Shown here: piece after piece, positions 9,166 through 18,792 of the stretch
How the letters are laid out: every line of letters begins with the position of its first letter
How positions within the stretch are numbered: the stretch's first letter is position 1
Assembly (NCBI GenBank): GCA_963791495.1
Contig: CAWBST010000020.1
Span: forward strand, 124,001-188,000
Direction: 5' to 3'
Origin: JAMXLO01 sp963791495
GTDB lineage: Bacteria; Pseudomonadota; Alphaproteobacteria; Acetobacterales; Acetobacteraceae
Length of the DNA stretch: 64,000 nucleotides
The notes under the pieces: model-generated
The model's input: only the letters and a program-made list of their open reading frames with translations
Database searches by the model: none
Told to the model about the DNA's origin: nothing
Program-made: the position numbers and the translations under genes

Positions 9166-9879
9166 TTATGTCTTGCGTCGGGCCGGGCCGGCGGTAATTG
9201 GCAACGTAGCAACGTTGTGCGGCCTCGGCGTACCGTGTTCCCACGCGCGGAAGCCACCCAGGAATGCATTGTCGTTGTCACCAAGGCGGCAATTGGTAGG
9301 GATCGCCTTTAGCAGTTTTGCATTGCCCCCGCCTAGGACGACTTCGTCAGGCTCGAGTGCAGCGATAAGCCGCTCGATGACGTCCGCGACGTACCAGCGC
9401 CACTTCTTCTTGCCGAAGTGTTTCAGCCCACGGAGTCCGACGTAATTCTCGTAGGTGCTTTTGCGATACGGAAGGTGACCCAGTTCCATCGGCTCCACGA
9501 TGCCATCGACGATGAGCGTGGAGCCGAGCCCTGTTCCCAGGCCCAGGAAAAGCATTTTGCCGTGCTTGTAGCTGCCCAGTGCCTGCATCGCCGCATCGTT
9601 GAGTACACGCGCGGGGCACCCGAATGCGCGAGCGAAATCGAACCCCACCCATCCAGTGCCTAGGTTATGCGGCTCAGCCACTACCCGGTTGTGCAGCACC
9701 ACCCCGGGATACCCGATCGACACGACCTCGTACTTCCACTCGCCTGCGAGTTGCTTCACCCCCGTTACCATCTGCTGTGCAGTCAGCGTCGGACCGGAGG
9801 GAAATTCCCGTTTTTCCTTCTGGCCAGTGGCAAGGATCTTCACGTGTGTGCCACCGACATCGATGACGAGTACGTCCAT
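9166..9879 (-). CDS. ROK-family sugar kinase, polyphosphate-glucokinase-like
   Basis: A 237-aa ROK kinase. The N-terminal phosphate-binding loop VIDVGGTHVKILATG and the central LGLGTGLGSTLIVDG are diagnostic; the segment VEPMELGHLPYRK followed by YENYVGLRGLKHFGKKKW resembles polyphosphate/ATP glucokinases (PpgK) in length and motif order. It likely phosphorylates glucose or a related hexose using ATP or polyphosphate in the cytoplasm. C-terminal VVLGGGNAKLL is the last nucleotide-site strand. An AAAGG motif precedes the ATG. It is not obviously in an operon. Confidence 0.85.
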   Translation of the reverse strand: MDVLVIDVGGTHVKILATGQKEKREFPSGPTLTAQQMVTGVKQLAGEWKYEVVSIGYPGVVLHNRVVAEPHNLGTGWVGFDFARAFGCPARVLNDAAMQALGSYKHGKMLFLGLGTGLGSTLIVDGIVEPMELGHLPYRKSTYENYVGLRGLKHFGKKKWRWYVADVIERLIAALEPDEVVLGGGNAKLLKAIPTNCRLGDNDNAFLGGFRAWEHGTPRPHNVATLPITAGPARRKT

Positions 9880-10399
9880 TGTCTAGCCTTTCGCAAGGGC
9901 AGCGCGCTGGGAGCCAATCACGTCCATGAGTTCGTGCCAAGTTTTTACGAACGCCTTTGCACCTCATCCTGCAGCGATGCTGCTTTCCTTTTCGGGTCTC
10001 TGTACCGATTAACTTGCGAAAGACACACTCCGGTTATCGCGCCGACCATGGTCGAATGGATTCGCATTCACGTACGGCCCAGTTTCACGCAAGGCGCACG
10101 GTCGAGGAGCATCTCAGATGTCCGTTATTCGGAGCCCCTATAAGAACTTTGCGGCCAAGCAGGCCGCCGCGACGTCACCCATGGTGTCCAAGGCGCTGTT
10201 TCTCTGCCGCGGCCGGAACGGTCTTGACCAGGTCTGCGTGGGGGCGCTCGCGATTGCCCTGGCCATCCGGCCAGGTCACTTGCAGGCGGCCCGCCGCAGT
10301 TATATTCGCGGACAGCCGGGTCCGCCGGAGCAGCTGAAAGATCAAACAGCGATCTGGAGCTAAGCCATCGTCAACGATCAGTGCAATGGAGCCGCCACT
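9880..10399. other. Intergenic region between kinase and HtrA-type protease
   Basis: A 520-base divergent interval. An open frame from 10118 to 10363 exists but its product has no recognisable domain or signal and I do not count it as a gene. Promoters for both the kinase and the protease-channel operon must lie here; no specific operator stood out. Confidence 0.4.
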
Positions 10400-11824
10400 A
10401 TGGCCAACACGCGCTCAATCCGCCGTGCCGTGCGCCACATCCTGGTGGCGCTGGCGTTCGTGCTCGCGGTGTCCAGCCCTTCCGCGCACGCCACGGATCT
10501 CGTTGCCAACCGGTCCGAACTGATCCAGAGCCTGCTGCCGGCGGTCGTCAACATCGCAGTCCGCAAAGAAGTGACTCCACCCATCAGCTCGCAACAGGCC
10601 AGCGCTTCGACCGGCTCTAGCGAGACCAAGAGCTATGTCGGGTCCGGCTTCGTGATCAATCCATCGGGTCTGATCGTGACCAACTATCACGTTGTTGAGG
10701 ACGCGTTCGACATCGCGGTGACTTTCTCCGACGGCACAATTCTGCCGGCAATGCTGCTCCATGCGTCCCGGCTTGCTGACCTGGCTGTGGTGCAGGTGAA
10801 GGCCGACCATCCACTCACGCCAGTCCAGTGGGGCGACAGCACCAAGCTCAACGTCGGCGACCAGGTGTTTGCCATCGGCAATCCACTAGGCCTTGGCGTG
10901 TCCGTTTCGGCCGGTATCGTCAGCGGGCTCAACCGCGATGTGCAGGATTCCCCGTACAATCACTACATCCAGACGGATGCGGCGATCAATCACGGCAACT
11001 CCGGCGGCCCGTTGTTCGACATGAAGGGGCGCGTCGTTGGTGTCGACACCGCTCTGGTCTCGCCCACCGAGGCCTCGGCAGGCCTGGGACTTGCCATCCC
11101 CTCCGATGCGGCGGAGTTCGTTGTCCGACGGCTGATGCAATACGGCTGGGTTCGTCCGGGTTGGGTCGGCATCAAGATCCAGCAGGTTACGCCGGAGATG
11201 GCGCGTGCCATGGGCATGCAGCGGCCGCAAGGTTCGATCGTTTCCTGGATCATGCCTGGCGGACCCGCGCAGCACGCCGGATTGGCGATCGGAGACGTGA
11301 TTCTGAAGTATGGTGATGATGCACCGCATGACGAACGAGCCCTGCTGCGCGATATCGTCAAGACCCCGGTCGGGAAAGCGGTGAACGTGGTCATCCAGCG
11401 CGACAACAATGAGCTGACCCTCCCGGTAACCGTCGCGGAGTGGCCACGCAGCAAGTGGGACGAGCGTGATGCTCCCTTACCCGCTGAGCACCCGAACGGC
11501 AGGATTCCACCCGACCTCGGACTGTCGCTCGCGGCGATCCCGACATCCAAGCGAGCCAGTCTGGGACTTGAGGATACGGAAGGCGGCGTATTGGTCGCCG
11601 ACGTGGTTGCCGGCTCCGATGCCGCGCGCCGCGGCATGACGAATGGCGACATCATTCTGCGCGTGGACAGGGACGCGACGGCTTCGCCCGACGACGTATG
11701 GAAAGCGCTCAATGCTGAGCGTGCCGAGAAGCGCGAGTTCATCATGATGCTGGTCCAGCAGAAGCACCCGAGAGCGCCAGGTGCAGAGTGGGTCGTTCTG
11801 CGTCTCCATGAGCCGGCCGGCTGA
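10400..11824 (+). CDS. HtrA/DegP-type periplasmic serine protease with two PDZ domains
   Basis: Envelope quality-control protease, 474 aa. A signal peptide covers residues 1-31 (ends SPSAHA-T). The trypsin-like domain has the full triad: His97 in VTNYHVVED, Asp127 in RLADLAVV and Ser201 in GNSGGPLFD. PDZ1 follows near residue 255 (GWVGIKIQQVTPEMARAMG) and PDZ2 near 375 (LGLSLAAIPTSKRASLGL). Such proteases degrade or refold misfolded periplasmic proteins. GGAG lies just before the start. The stop is 5 bases from the start of the mechanosensitive channel gene, so the two form an operon, which suggests a joint role in envelope or osmotic stress. Confidence 0.93.
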   Translation: MANTRSIRRAVRHILVALAFVLAVSSPSAHATDLVANRSELIQSLLPAVVNIAVRKEVTPPISSQQASASTGSSETKSYVGSGFVINPSGLIVTNYHVVEDAFDIAVTFSDGTILPAMLLHASRLADLAVVQVKADHPLTPVQWGDSTKLNVGDQVFAIGNPLGLGVSVSAGIVSGLNRDVQDSPYNHYIQTDAAINHGNSGGPLFDMKGRVVGVDTALVSPTEASAGLGLAIPSDAAEFVVRRLMQYGWVRPGWVGIKIQQVTPEMARAMGMQRPQGSIVSWIMPGGPAQHAGLAIGDVILKYGDDAPHDERALLRDIVKTPVGKAVNVVIQRDNNELTLPVTVAEWPRSKWDERDAPLPAEHPNGRIPPDLGLSLAAIPTSKRASLGLEDTEGGVLVADVVAGSDAARRGMTNGDIILRVDRDATASPDDVWKALNAERAEKREFIMMLVQQKHPRAPGAEWVVLRLHEPAG

Positions 11825-11829
11825 TCGAC

Positions 11830-13983
11830 ATGCGGTTGATGGCATTCCGTCTGGCGTTATTCGCGTTCGTGCTCCTCGCAGCGGGGCCACTGCGCGCGGC
11901 ACCGCCAACGCCTCCGGCCGAGGTGCCGGATCGCGTTGCGCAATTGCGGGAGCTGCTTGGTTCCGAACAGGGCGCAGCCATCCTGGATCTGCTCGGCGAT
12001 CCCCGTGTCCGTCAGGCGATCATGCAGGATCCGGACAGCACGGTACACGGTGGCTCCCCGGCGGCGACGGCCGGCGAGATGATGGACGATGTGCTGGGCG
12101 GCCTCCGCATCAGGCTTTGGAACATCCTGGCGGAGTTGCATCAGATCCCGGACCAGATGGCGCAGGTCCTGGACAGGACACGCGCCCAGTTGCCGGCACC
12201 GGAGCGGTTCCGCCTCATCGGCGCTGCGATCGTCTTCCTTGCCGGGGGGTTCATCGCGCAATACCTGTTCTTCCGCCTCGCACGACCATGGCGCATGCAT
12301 TTTGGGGCGGTGACGCTGGACACCGCGCGGGAACGCGCAAGGGTGGTCAGTGAGCGCCTGCTGATCGGCATGCTGGTCGTAGCCTCATTCGCGGCGGGCA
12401 GCATGGGCGCCTTTCTGCTGTTCGCCTGGCCACCGCTGACCGGGTCCATCATTCTCGGCTACCTGCTGGCATTCGTGCTGGTTCGGCTCAGTCTGGCCGT
12501 GACCCGCTTCTTCCTCGCCCCTGGGGCCGCCAGGATGCGTCTGGTACCGGTCAGCAAGAAGGTGGCTTGGTTCTGGCATCGTTGGATCGCGCGTCTGGTT
12601 GGTACGGCGGCCATTGGCTGGCAGACAATCCTCACGTTGCGCACCCTCGGGATGCCACCGGCCGGCACCGAGGTGCTGCTTCAGCTGCTGCTGCTGGCGC
12701 TGACCTGTCTGGGCATTGTCATCGTCTGGTCGATGCCGCGAGCGACGAGCGACGCGGCGCCTCCCACGCGCGGCCCGGTCCTGCGCGTGCTGGTGTCGCT
12801 CGCCTTGCTGCTCGACTGGCTGCTGTTCCTGACGGGCGCATCTGCCCTCGGCTGGACACTGCTGATCCTTGCGGCGACGCCGATCGCGACCTTTGTTCTC
12901 GGCCGGTCGGTCTGCACCGTAACGCACGGCCAAGTGCCGGAACCGGATCTCCAGCAGTCACCTTATCGGGCGATCGGCGAGAGGTTCATCCAGGCGGCGG
13001 TCGTCCTGATTGCCGCCGCGGCATTGGTGCATGTATGGCAAATCGACATGACGGCGATGTCCGCCATGGACACGCCAATGACGCGCATCGCGCGCGGCCT
13101 GCTCGAGGCGTCGGTGATCCTGGTGATCGCCGACCTGCTGTGGCAGGTGGTGCGCGTCATGATCGACCGGCGGCTCGTCGGCGCGGCCTCGCCGATCGAC
13201 GATCTGGACGACAACGAACGGCGCCGGCGCGCGCGCCTGTACACGCTGCTGCCGGTTCTGCGCAACTTCGCGCTGTTCATTGTGCTGGTGATGGCCTCCT
13301 TGAGTGCGTTGGCCGCCATGGGGTTGCAGATCGGGCCGCTGTTGGCAGGAGCCGGCGTTGTCGGTATAGCCGTCGGTTTCGGCGCGCAAACACTGGTGCG
13401 CGACATCCTCTCCGGCATCTTCTTCCTGCTCGACGATGCCTTCCGCGTCGGCGAACACATCGAGAGCGGCGGCATTCGTGGCACGGTGGAGAGCTTTTCC
13501 CTGCGCTCGGTCAAGCTGCGGCACCTGAACGGCCAGTTGCATACCGTACCTTTCGGCGATCTGAAGGCGATCACCAACTACTCGCGCGACTGGGTGGTCG
13601 AGACACTGCAGCTCGTAGTGACCTACGACACCGATCTGGAGCTGCTGGAGGATGTGGTGGCGGCGGTGAGCGCCGAACTGATGGACGATCCAGCGATCGG
13701 ACCAGAGATGATCGAGCCCCTGAGATCACTCGGCGTGCAGGCGATGGTCGACACGGGGATGCAGATCGGGATGATGTTCAAGACACGCCCCGGCAGGCAA
13801 TTTGCGGTTCGTCGCGCCGTGTTCAGCCGGATCAAGCTCGCGTTCGCGGCACGCGGCATCCGGATTGCTTCTACGCTGGCGCTGCAGCTCGCTCAACGTC
13901 ATGGCCGACGGCCTTCTGATCTGGAAGACCAAGTTCCAGAGCCGACTACTGCCCATCCGTATAGCGATGCAGCGGGCGCTTGA
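11830..13983 (+). CDS. MscS-family mechanosensitive channel, large
   Basis: A 717-aa MscS-superfamily channel. It has a signal peptide (ends GPLRAAPP), a roughly 90-aa periplasmic stretch, then many membrane segments from about residue 135 to 520. The MscS pore helix and beta domain are recognisable in GAGVVGIAVGFGAQTLVRDI followed by FFLLDDAFRVGEHIESGG and GTVESFSLRSVKLRHLNGQL. These channels open on membrane tension and release solutes during osmotic downshock; the length is in the YbdG/YjeP-like range rather than small MscS. Co-transcribed with the upstream HtrA protease. Confidence 0.92.
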   Translation: MRLMAFRLALFAFVLLAAGPLRAAPPTPPAEVPDRVAQLRELLGSEQGAAILDLLGDPRVRQAIMQDPDSTVHGGSPAATAGEMMDDVLGGLRIRLWNILAELHQIPDQMAQVLDRTRAQLPAPERFRLIGAAIVFLAGGFIAQYLFFRLARPWRMHFGAVTLDTARERARVVSERLLIGMLVVASFAAGSMGAFLLFAWPPLTGSIILGYLLAFVLVRLSLAVTRFFLAPGAARMRLVPVSKKVAWFWHRWIARLVGTAAIGWQTILTLRTLGMPPAGTEVLLQLLLLALTCLGIVIVWSMPRATSDAAPPTRGPVLRVLVSLALLLDWLLFLTGASALGWTLLILAATPIATFVLGRSVCTVTHGQVPEPDLQQSPYRAIGERFIQAAVVLIAAAALVHVWQIDMTAMSAMDTPMTRIARGLLEASVILVIADLLWQVVRVMIDRRLVGAASPIDDLDDNERRRRARLYTLLPVLRNFALFIVLVMASLSALAAMGLQIGPLLAGAGVVGIAVGFGAQTLVRDILSGIFFLLDDAFRVGEHIESGGIRGTVESFSLRSVKLRHLNGQLHTVPFGDLKAITNYSRDWVVETLQLVVTYDTDLELLEDVVAAVSAELMDDPAIGPEMIEPLRSLGVQAMVDTGMQIGMMFKTRPGRQFAVRRAVFSRIKLAFAARGIRIASTLALQLAQRHGRRPSDLEDQVPEPTTAHPYSDAAGA

Positions 13984-14202
13984 AAGACGGTACCGTGGGG
14001 AGTGCCTGAGGTCGCCCACAGCTTGCCCCGTGCCCGTCTATAATCGAGCGGCAGATCGAGAGCCCCTATCCCAACCTGTCGGCCTTGTGGTGTAGAACGC
14101 ATCAAACATGCATCCGATGTTCGCTGGGTTGAAACTAGGTCCCGTGTCCCGTACGGAAATCCCGAGCCCTCAGGCCTGCAGAACTGGGAAACTCCGCCTA
14201 TG

Positions 14203-15387
14203 TCACAGTATATCAACGATCGGAAACTGCGGCTCACAACTGATGCACTGCCATAGATACACTGCGAGCCCTGCGTCCCCCGTCCAGAGCGAGTAGCGCC
14301 CCCGGCCGAAGGCGGCGCGACCTCCCCTGACCTGATCGATCGCTGCCATCGAGAACGTCCGCGCGCGTTCCAGCCAGACCGGATCTCCCGTCCGCTTGTG
14401 CAGCTTGAGGAAGGCGTAGCCGTTGCCGCCGGTCCCATGGCACAGGTTCGAGCCTTTGACGACCGGCCCCGCTTTCCACGTCAACTCACCTCCTCGCAAA
14501 AGCAGTGCCTCAAAGTCAGGTGTGGAGAAGGGCGCGTCGGCGAACGTCGTCACCATGCCGGGGGCGCCGTGGCAATGTTGGCAGAGGACTGGCGGCTGAT
14601 TGCTCGGCACAATTGCAGGCCAATTCGCTCCCTCGTCCGAAGAGACGGCATGCGCGCCGAGAGTACGCGGCACGGCGTCGCCAACTATCACGCGTTGTTT
14701 GTGATCCAGCCAATCCCAGCCATGAAGCAGCGGCAACATGTTGCCAGCGAAGCCGTGCACCGGTCCGAGCCATCGCTGCTGACGCCCATATAGATCCTGC
14801 GTCCAGATTGGGCCGTTGTCGTCCATCTCCAGGTCGTCCAGCAGACGTGCAGCCTGCAATTGAAACAGTTCGATGAACCTGTGGTCTTTGGTCATGGTAT
14901 GCATGTGGATGCAGGCGAGCATACAGCCAGGAAGTCCCCACATGAGCTCCACGATCGGTAATTCGCTGTTTAACGCAAGGAGAGTGTAGATCTCGTTCGC
15001 CAGACCCTGGTCCGGCGCTACGCGCATTTGCACCATCAGGATGCCGAGCTCTCCCATCAGCAGGGATGCGTGCCGGGCATACGCTGTCGTGGCAAACCAA
15101 GGAGCATTGCGCTCCAGTGCCTTCGTCACCAACGGTGCAAGATCGAGCTCGTCAGTGATGGCATGGACGCGACTTAGATAGTCCAGCGCCCAAACGACGC
15201 CGGCCGCGCCAAAGTAAACCGAGCCATGGCCATCCCGCACGCCTTCATCCATTGGATGCGATGGCCACAGTGTCGTTGCGTTGACATGGGACATCGCGTC
15301 GGTGGCGATCTCCGTAATCGCCCTTCGAGCATCGGCTGGATCCCAAGCCCGAAATGTCGGAGCGAAGTGTCGCGTGCGCTGGAACAT
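14203..15387 (-). CDS. LanC-like (lanthionine synthetase C-like) protein
   Basis: A 394-aa alpha/alpha toroid protein of the LanC family. The zinc ligands are present: C272 in QHCHGAPG and C316-H317 in SNLCHGTGG, with the upstream HGFAG motif (VHGFAGNMLP) matching the catalytic His region. LanC enzymes add Cys thiols to dehydroamino acids; the QHCHGAPG form resembles eukaryotic LANCL proteins, which add glutathione. The start is fixed by GGAGGAG eight bases upstream; a longer frame exists but would overlap recD2 regulatory DNA. No LanB/LanM dehydratase, precursor peptide or exporter is nearby, so lantibiotic synthesis is unlikely and a repair or protein-modification role is more plausible (inference). 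Confidence 0.87.
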   Translation of the reverse strand: MFQRTRHFAPTFRAWDPADARRAITEIATDAMSHVNATTLWPSHPMDEGVRDGHGSVYFGAAGVVWALDYLSRVHAITDELDLAPLVTKALERNAPWFATTAYARHASLLMGELGILMVQMRVAPDQGLANEIYTLLALNSELPIVELMWGLPGCMLACIHMHTMTKDHRFIELFQLQAARLLDDLEMDDNGPIWTQDLYGRQQRWLGPVHGFAGNMLPLLHGWDWLDHKQRVIVGDAVPRTLGAHAVSSDEGANWPAIVPSNQPPVLCQHCHGAPGMVTTFADAPFSTPDFEALLLRGGELTWKAGPVVKGSNLCHGTGGNGYAFLKLHKRTGDPVWLERARTFSMAAIDQVRGGRAAFGRGRYSLWTGDAGLAVYLWQCISCEPQFPIVDIL

Positions 15388-15587
15388 TCGGAGAGCTCCT
15401 CCGCAGAAAACTTGCACTCTCGTATCGCCATGTGCAATCGCCGAGAGCCACCCATGACGCTCAACAAGCCCATCTGCCACCAACATGGGCGTCGAGGTGG
15501 TGCGACCGGCCCACGGGTTTGCCCGGGGACCGAGGGTGCCAGGCCACCACTCGCCAGATCGACGGGGGATGGGAAATAATCCAGCGC

Positions 15588-17795
15588 ATGGCCGTCCCGC
15601 CGCCATCAAATCAGCCCGACCACGAGGTGCTCGCCGGTATCGTTGAGCGGGTTACGTTCCACAATCCTGAGACCGGCTTCTGCGTGCTGCGTGTAAAGGC
15701 GCGCGGGCACCGCGACCTCGCCACCATCGTCGGCCATGCGGCCACGATCTCGGCGGGGGAATGGATCACGGCGTCTGGTGACTGGGTCAACGACCGCACC
15801 CACGGTCAGCAGTTCAAGGCGCGGTTCATGCGCACCTCGGCACCCAGTTCCGTCGAGGGCATCGAGAAGTATCTCGCCTCGGGCATGATCCGAGGGATCG
15901 GCCCGGTCTATGCCAGGAAGATGGTCAAGGCCTTCGGGGAGAAGGTGTTCGACATCATAGAGGCCGAGCCAGATCGGCTGCGTGAGGTCGATGGCATCGG
16001 GACTCTACGTGCCCAGCGCATCACCGCAGCCTGGGCAGAACAGAAGATCGTGCGCGAGATCATGGTCTTTCTGCACAGCCACGGTGTGGGCACGGCGCGC
16101 GCTGTTCGGATCTATAAGACCTATGGCGCCGATGCCGTTCAGGTCATGACCGAGAACCCGTATCGGCTTGCCCGCGACATCCGTGGGATCGGCTTCAAGA
16201 CTGCCGACGCGATCGCCATCAGGCTCGGCATTCAGAAGACAGCCATGATCCGAATTCGCGCCGGGATCTCCTATGCGCTCACGCAGGCGATGGACGCAGG
16301 CCACTGCGGCTTGCCCACCGGCGAACTGGTGCCGCTCGCCGCCGAGTTGCTGGAGACCCAGCAGGAACTCGTCGAGACCGCGCTGAACCTGGAGGTGAGC
16401 GACGGGACAGTGATCGCCGACACGGTTGACGGGACCGCCTGCGTCTTCCTTGGCGGCCTCTACCGGGCGGAGCAGGTCGTTGCGGAACGGCTCCGTTGCC
16501 TGGTGGATGGACCATTGCCGTGGGCCCACATCGATCCGGAGAAGGCTCTGCCGTGGATCGAGCGGAAGATCGGCTTGGCGCTCGCCGAGAGTCAGGTAGC
16601 TGCTATTCGATTGGCCCTGATGTCGAAGGTCCTGGTCGTCACCGGCGGCCCGGGCGTCGGCAAGACGACGATCGTCAACGCCATCCTGCGCATTCTGGCT
16701 GCCAAGGGTGTGAACCTACTGCTCTGCGCACCGACCGGCCGCGCCGCCAAGAGGATGACGGAAGCCACTGGGTTCGAGGCCAAGACCATTCACCGGCTAC
16801 TGGAGGTCGATCCCAAGAGCGGGGGGTTCAGACGCGGCAGCGATCACCCGCTCGCATGCGATCTGCTGGTCATCGACGAGACATCCATGGTCGATGTTCT
16901 GCTGATGCAGGCGTTGCTGAGGGCGGTGCCCGACCATGCCGCCCTGTTGGTCGTCGGTGACATCGATCAGCTCCCGTCCGTCGGTCCGGGACAGGTGCTG
17001 GCCGACGTGATTGCTTCCGGCGCGGTGCCGGTCGTGCGATTGACCGAGATCTTCCGCCAGGCAGCACAGAGCCGGATCATCACCAGCGCCCACCGGATCA
17101 ATCGGGGTTCCTTACCCGATCTCTCCAAGCCCGAAGGCGACAGCGACTTCTACTTCGTTCCGGCGGATGATCCCGACATCGCTGCGGCGCGAATTATCGA
17201 GTTGGTGAGGACGCGCATCCCCCAGCGCTTCGGTCTTGATCCGATCCGGGACATCCAGGTGCTGTGTCCGATGAACCGCGGCGGTATAGGCGCCCGCTCG
17301 CTCAACCTGGAATTGCAGAGCGCCCTGAACCCGGCCGGCGATCGCAAGGTGGAGCGCTTCGGCTGGACTTTCGCGTCGGGCGACAAGGTCATGCAGATCG
17401 AGAACGACTATGACAAGGAGGTCTACAATGGGGATATCGGCTACGTCGCCGAGGTCGATCCTGAGGTGGGCGAACTGACCGTGCGTTTTGACGACCGCGC
17501 CGTCAGCTACGGGTTCGGCGAGCTCGATACTCTCGTGCCAGCCTATGCCGCGACGATCCACAAGAGCCAAGGGTCCGAGTACCCGGCGATTGTGATCCCG
17601 GTCTTGACCCAGCACTACGCGATGCTGCAACGCAATCTGCTCTATACGGGGGTGACCCGTGGGAAGCGCCTGGTCGTATTGGTCGGGCAGCGGAAGGCAA
17701 TCGCTATTGCGGTGCGCAATGTGTCCGGTCGGCGACGATGGTCGAAGTTGAAGGAATGGCTGGGCCGCGTTGAGGAGACGCGCGCGTCGTGGTAA
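15588..17795 (+). CDS. recD2: RecD2-type DNA helicase
   Basis: Superfamily 1B 5'-3' helicase, 735 aa, of the RecD2 class that works without RecBC in DNA repair. N-terminal OB-like and helix-hairpin-helix regions (GMIRGIGPVYARKMVKAFGE, GIGTLRAQRI, IRGIGFKTADAIA) precede the motor: Walker A GGPGVGKTTIVN, motif II LLVIDETSMVD, motif III VVGDIDQLPSVGPGQ, and C-terminal THKSQGSEYPAIVIPV-like motif V followed by YTGVTRGKRLVVLVG. The start was set at the ATG before AVPPPSNQPDHEVL, after GGGGGATGGGA. Its last 7 bases overlap the start of the next gene. Confidence 0.93.
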   Translation: MAVPPPSNQPDHEVLAGIVERVTFHNPETGFCVLRVKARGHRDLATIVGHAATISAGEWITASGDWVNDRTHGQQFKARFMRTSAPSSVEGIEKYLASGMIRGIGPVYARKMVKAFGEKVFDIIEAEPDRLREVDGIGTLRAQRITAAWAEQKIVREIMVFLHSHGVGTARAVRIYKTYGADAVQVMTENPYRLARDIRGIGFKTADAIAIRLGIQKTAMIRIRAGISYALTQAMDAGHCGLPTGELVPLAAELLETQQELVETALNLEVSDGTVIADTVDGTACVFLGGLYRAEQVVAERLRCLVDGPLPWAHIDPEKALPWIERKIGLALAESQVAAIRLALMSKVLVVTGGPGVGKTTIVNAILRILAAKGVNLLLCAPTGRAAKRMTEATGFEAKTIHRLLEVDPKSGGFRRGSDHPLACDLLVIDETSMVDVLLMQALLRAVPDHAALLVVGDIDQLPSVGPGQVLADVIASGAVPVVRLTEIFRQAAQSRIITSAHRINRGSLPDLSKPEGDSDFYFVPADDPDIAAARIIELVRTRIPQRFGLDPIRDIQVLCPMNRGGIGARSLNLELQSALNPAGDRKVERFGWTFASGDKVMQIENDYDKEVYNGDIGYVAEVDPEVGELTVRFDDRAVSYGFGELDTLVPAYAATIHKSQGSEYPAIVIPVLTQHYAMLQRNLLYTGVTRGKRLVVLVGQRKAIAIAVRNVSGRRRWSKLKEWLGRVEETRASW

Positions 17796-18658
17796 CTCCC
17801 GACGTACTGCAAGATGAGTCGGTCAAGCGCTGGCTAGGCGGGCTGGAACCTGCATGGACCCTTCTGGATTGTGACAGCTTCACGGCACTACGGGGCCCAC
17901 CATCGCCAACGACAGGCCCGATCCGGCTTGCAACCAATCTCACGCAGGACGAGATCCAGCAATCCGCCGTTGCCCACAACGCTTTGGTCCTCCTGCTCGC
18001 GGCTGCAGCAGGTCCAGGGTTGAAGATGACTTCGACGGGCAATCTTTCTCGCGCCGTCGTCGCTGAGATGTGCGATCGATTCTCATGGCCTGAGTTCGAC
18101 AAAGTCGGCGCCTTCCAATTCCACAAGGTGATCAACGAGCCCGACTTTCTGCCTCTCTATTTTGTTCGTCACATTGCTCAGGCGGCCACGCTCCTCCGTA
18201 GACACAAGGGTCATCTCAAGATCTCGCCGGCAGGCCGTCGAATGCTCGAGCCGCCGAACCTGCCAGCGCTATCGGCGGTATTGTTCCATATCACCTTCTG
18301 GCATTTCGACCTCGGTAATCTCGGATGGGGTCTGCATGGTTGGCCGCAATCCGATGCGGGTGTCGTTCTTTGGTCCTTGTCGATTGCCGCAAACGACTGG
18401 CAACCGCCTGAACGGCTGTCGCGTTTGTGCACGATCCCCTTCCATGGTGTTTTGGACCAAACATGGGATACGGCTTCCCATGCTATGGAGGCACGGATCC
18501 TTCGCCCTCTGCAGTGGTTTGGTCTTCTCGACCATAGGGAAGATCGAACCGAGTCACGTCTCATCGAGAGGCGGCACTTCTATCGCAAGACCGCATTGTT
18601 CGATCGGTTTCTGTCATTCGACGTGCGGCTTGAGGGCACGGGCGCACCACGACACTGA
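17789..18658 (+). CDS. Unknown protein translationally coupled to recD2
   Basis: A 289-aa soluble protein starting at GTG inside the recD2 stop region. I do not recognise a family. The middle holds a DEIQQSAVAHNALVLLLAAA segment and a TSTGNLSRAVVAEMC stretch, and later RRHKGHLKISPAGRRMLEPP, which looks like a winged-helix-type strand-turn found in plasmid or phage-linked DUFs. No membrane segments. The 7-base overlap strongly implies co-translation with recD2, so a DNA-associated role is a reasonable guess but unproven. Confidence 0.75.
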   Translation: MVTPDVLQDESVKRWLGGLEPAWTLLDCDSFTALRGPPSPTTGPIRLATNLTQDEIQQSAVAHNALVLLLAAAAGPGLKMTSTGNLSRAVVAEMCDRFSWPEFDKVGAFQFHKVINEPDFLPLYFVRHIAQAATLLRRHKGHLKISPAGRRMLEPPNLPALSAVLFHITFWHFDLGNLGWGLHGWPQSDAGVVLWSLSIAANDWQPPERLSRLCTIPFHGVLDQTWDTASHAMEARILRPLQWFGLLDHREDRTESRLIERRHFYRKTALFDRFLSFDVRLEGTGAPRH

Positions 18659-18792
18659 AGGGCAGTCGTAGCTGGGAAGTCTTCAGCTTCATTATCGTCT
18701 CCCGACCCAAGGTCGCGCGACCGACAGGCTTCCTTTTGGTGATGGCCGAAGAGCGCGGTAGCTTTCAACGAAATGGGCCAGGAGGATCCACC

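Noticed and set aside
10118..10363. 81-codon open frame before HtrA
   Set aside because: No domain, weak ribosome site, odd composition; treated as intergenic.
12567..13919. 450-codon plus-strand open frame
   Set aside because: Alternate frame of the MscS gene, Arg/Ala-rich.
14203..17795. Lantibiotic gene cluster
   Set aside because: LanC-like only; no precursor, dehydratase or transporter near.
15588..18658. Defence island around RecD2
   Set aside because: No nuclease, restriction, CBASS or retron partner recognised; RecD2 is a common repair gene.
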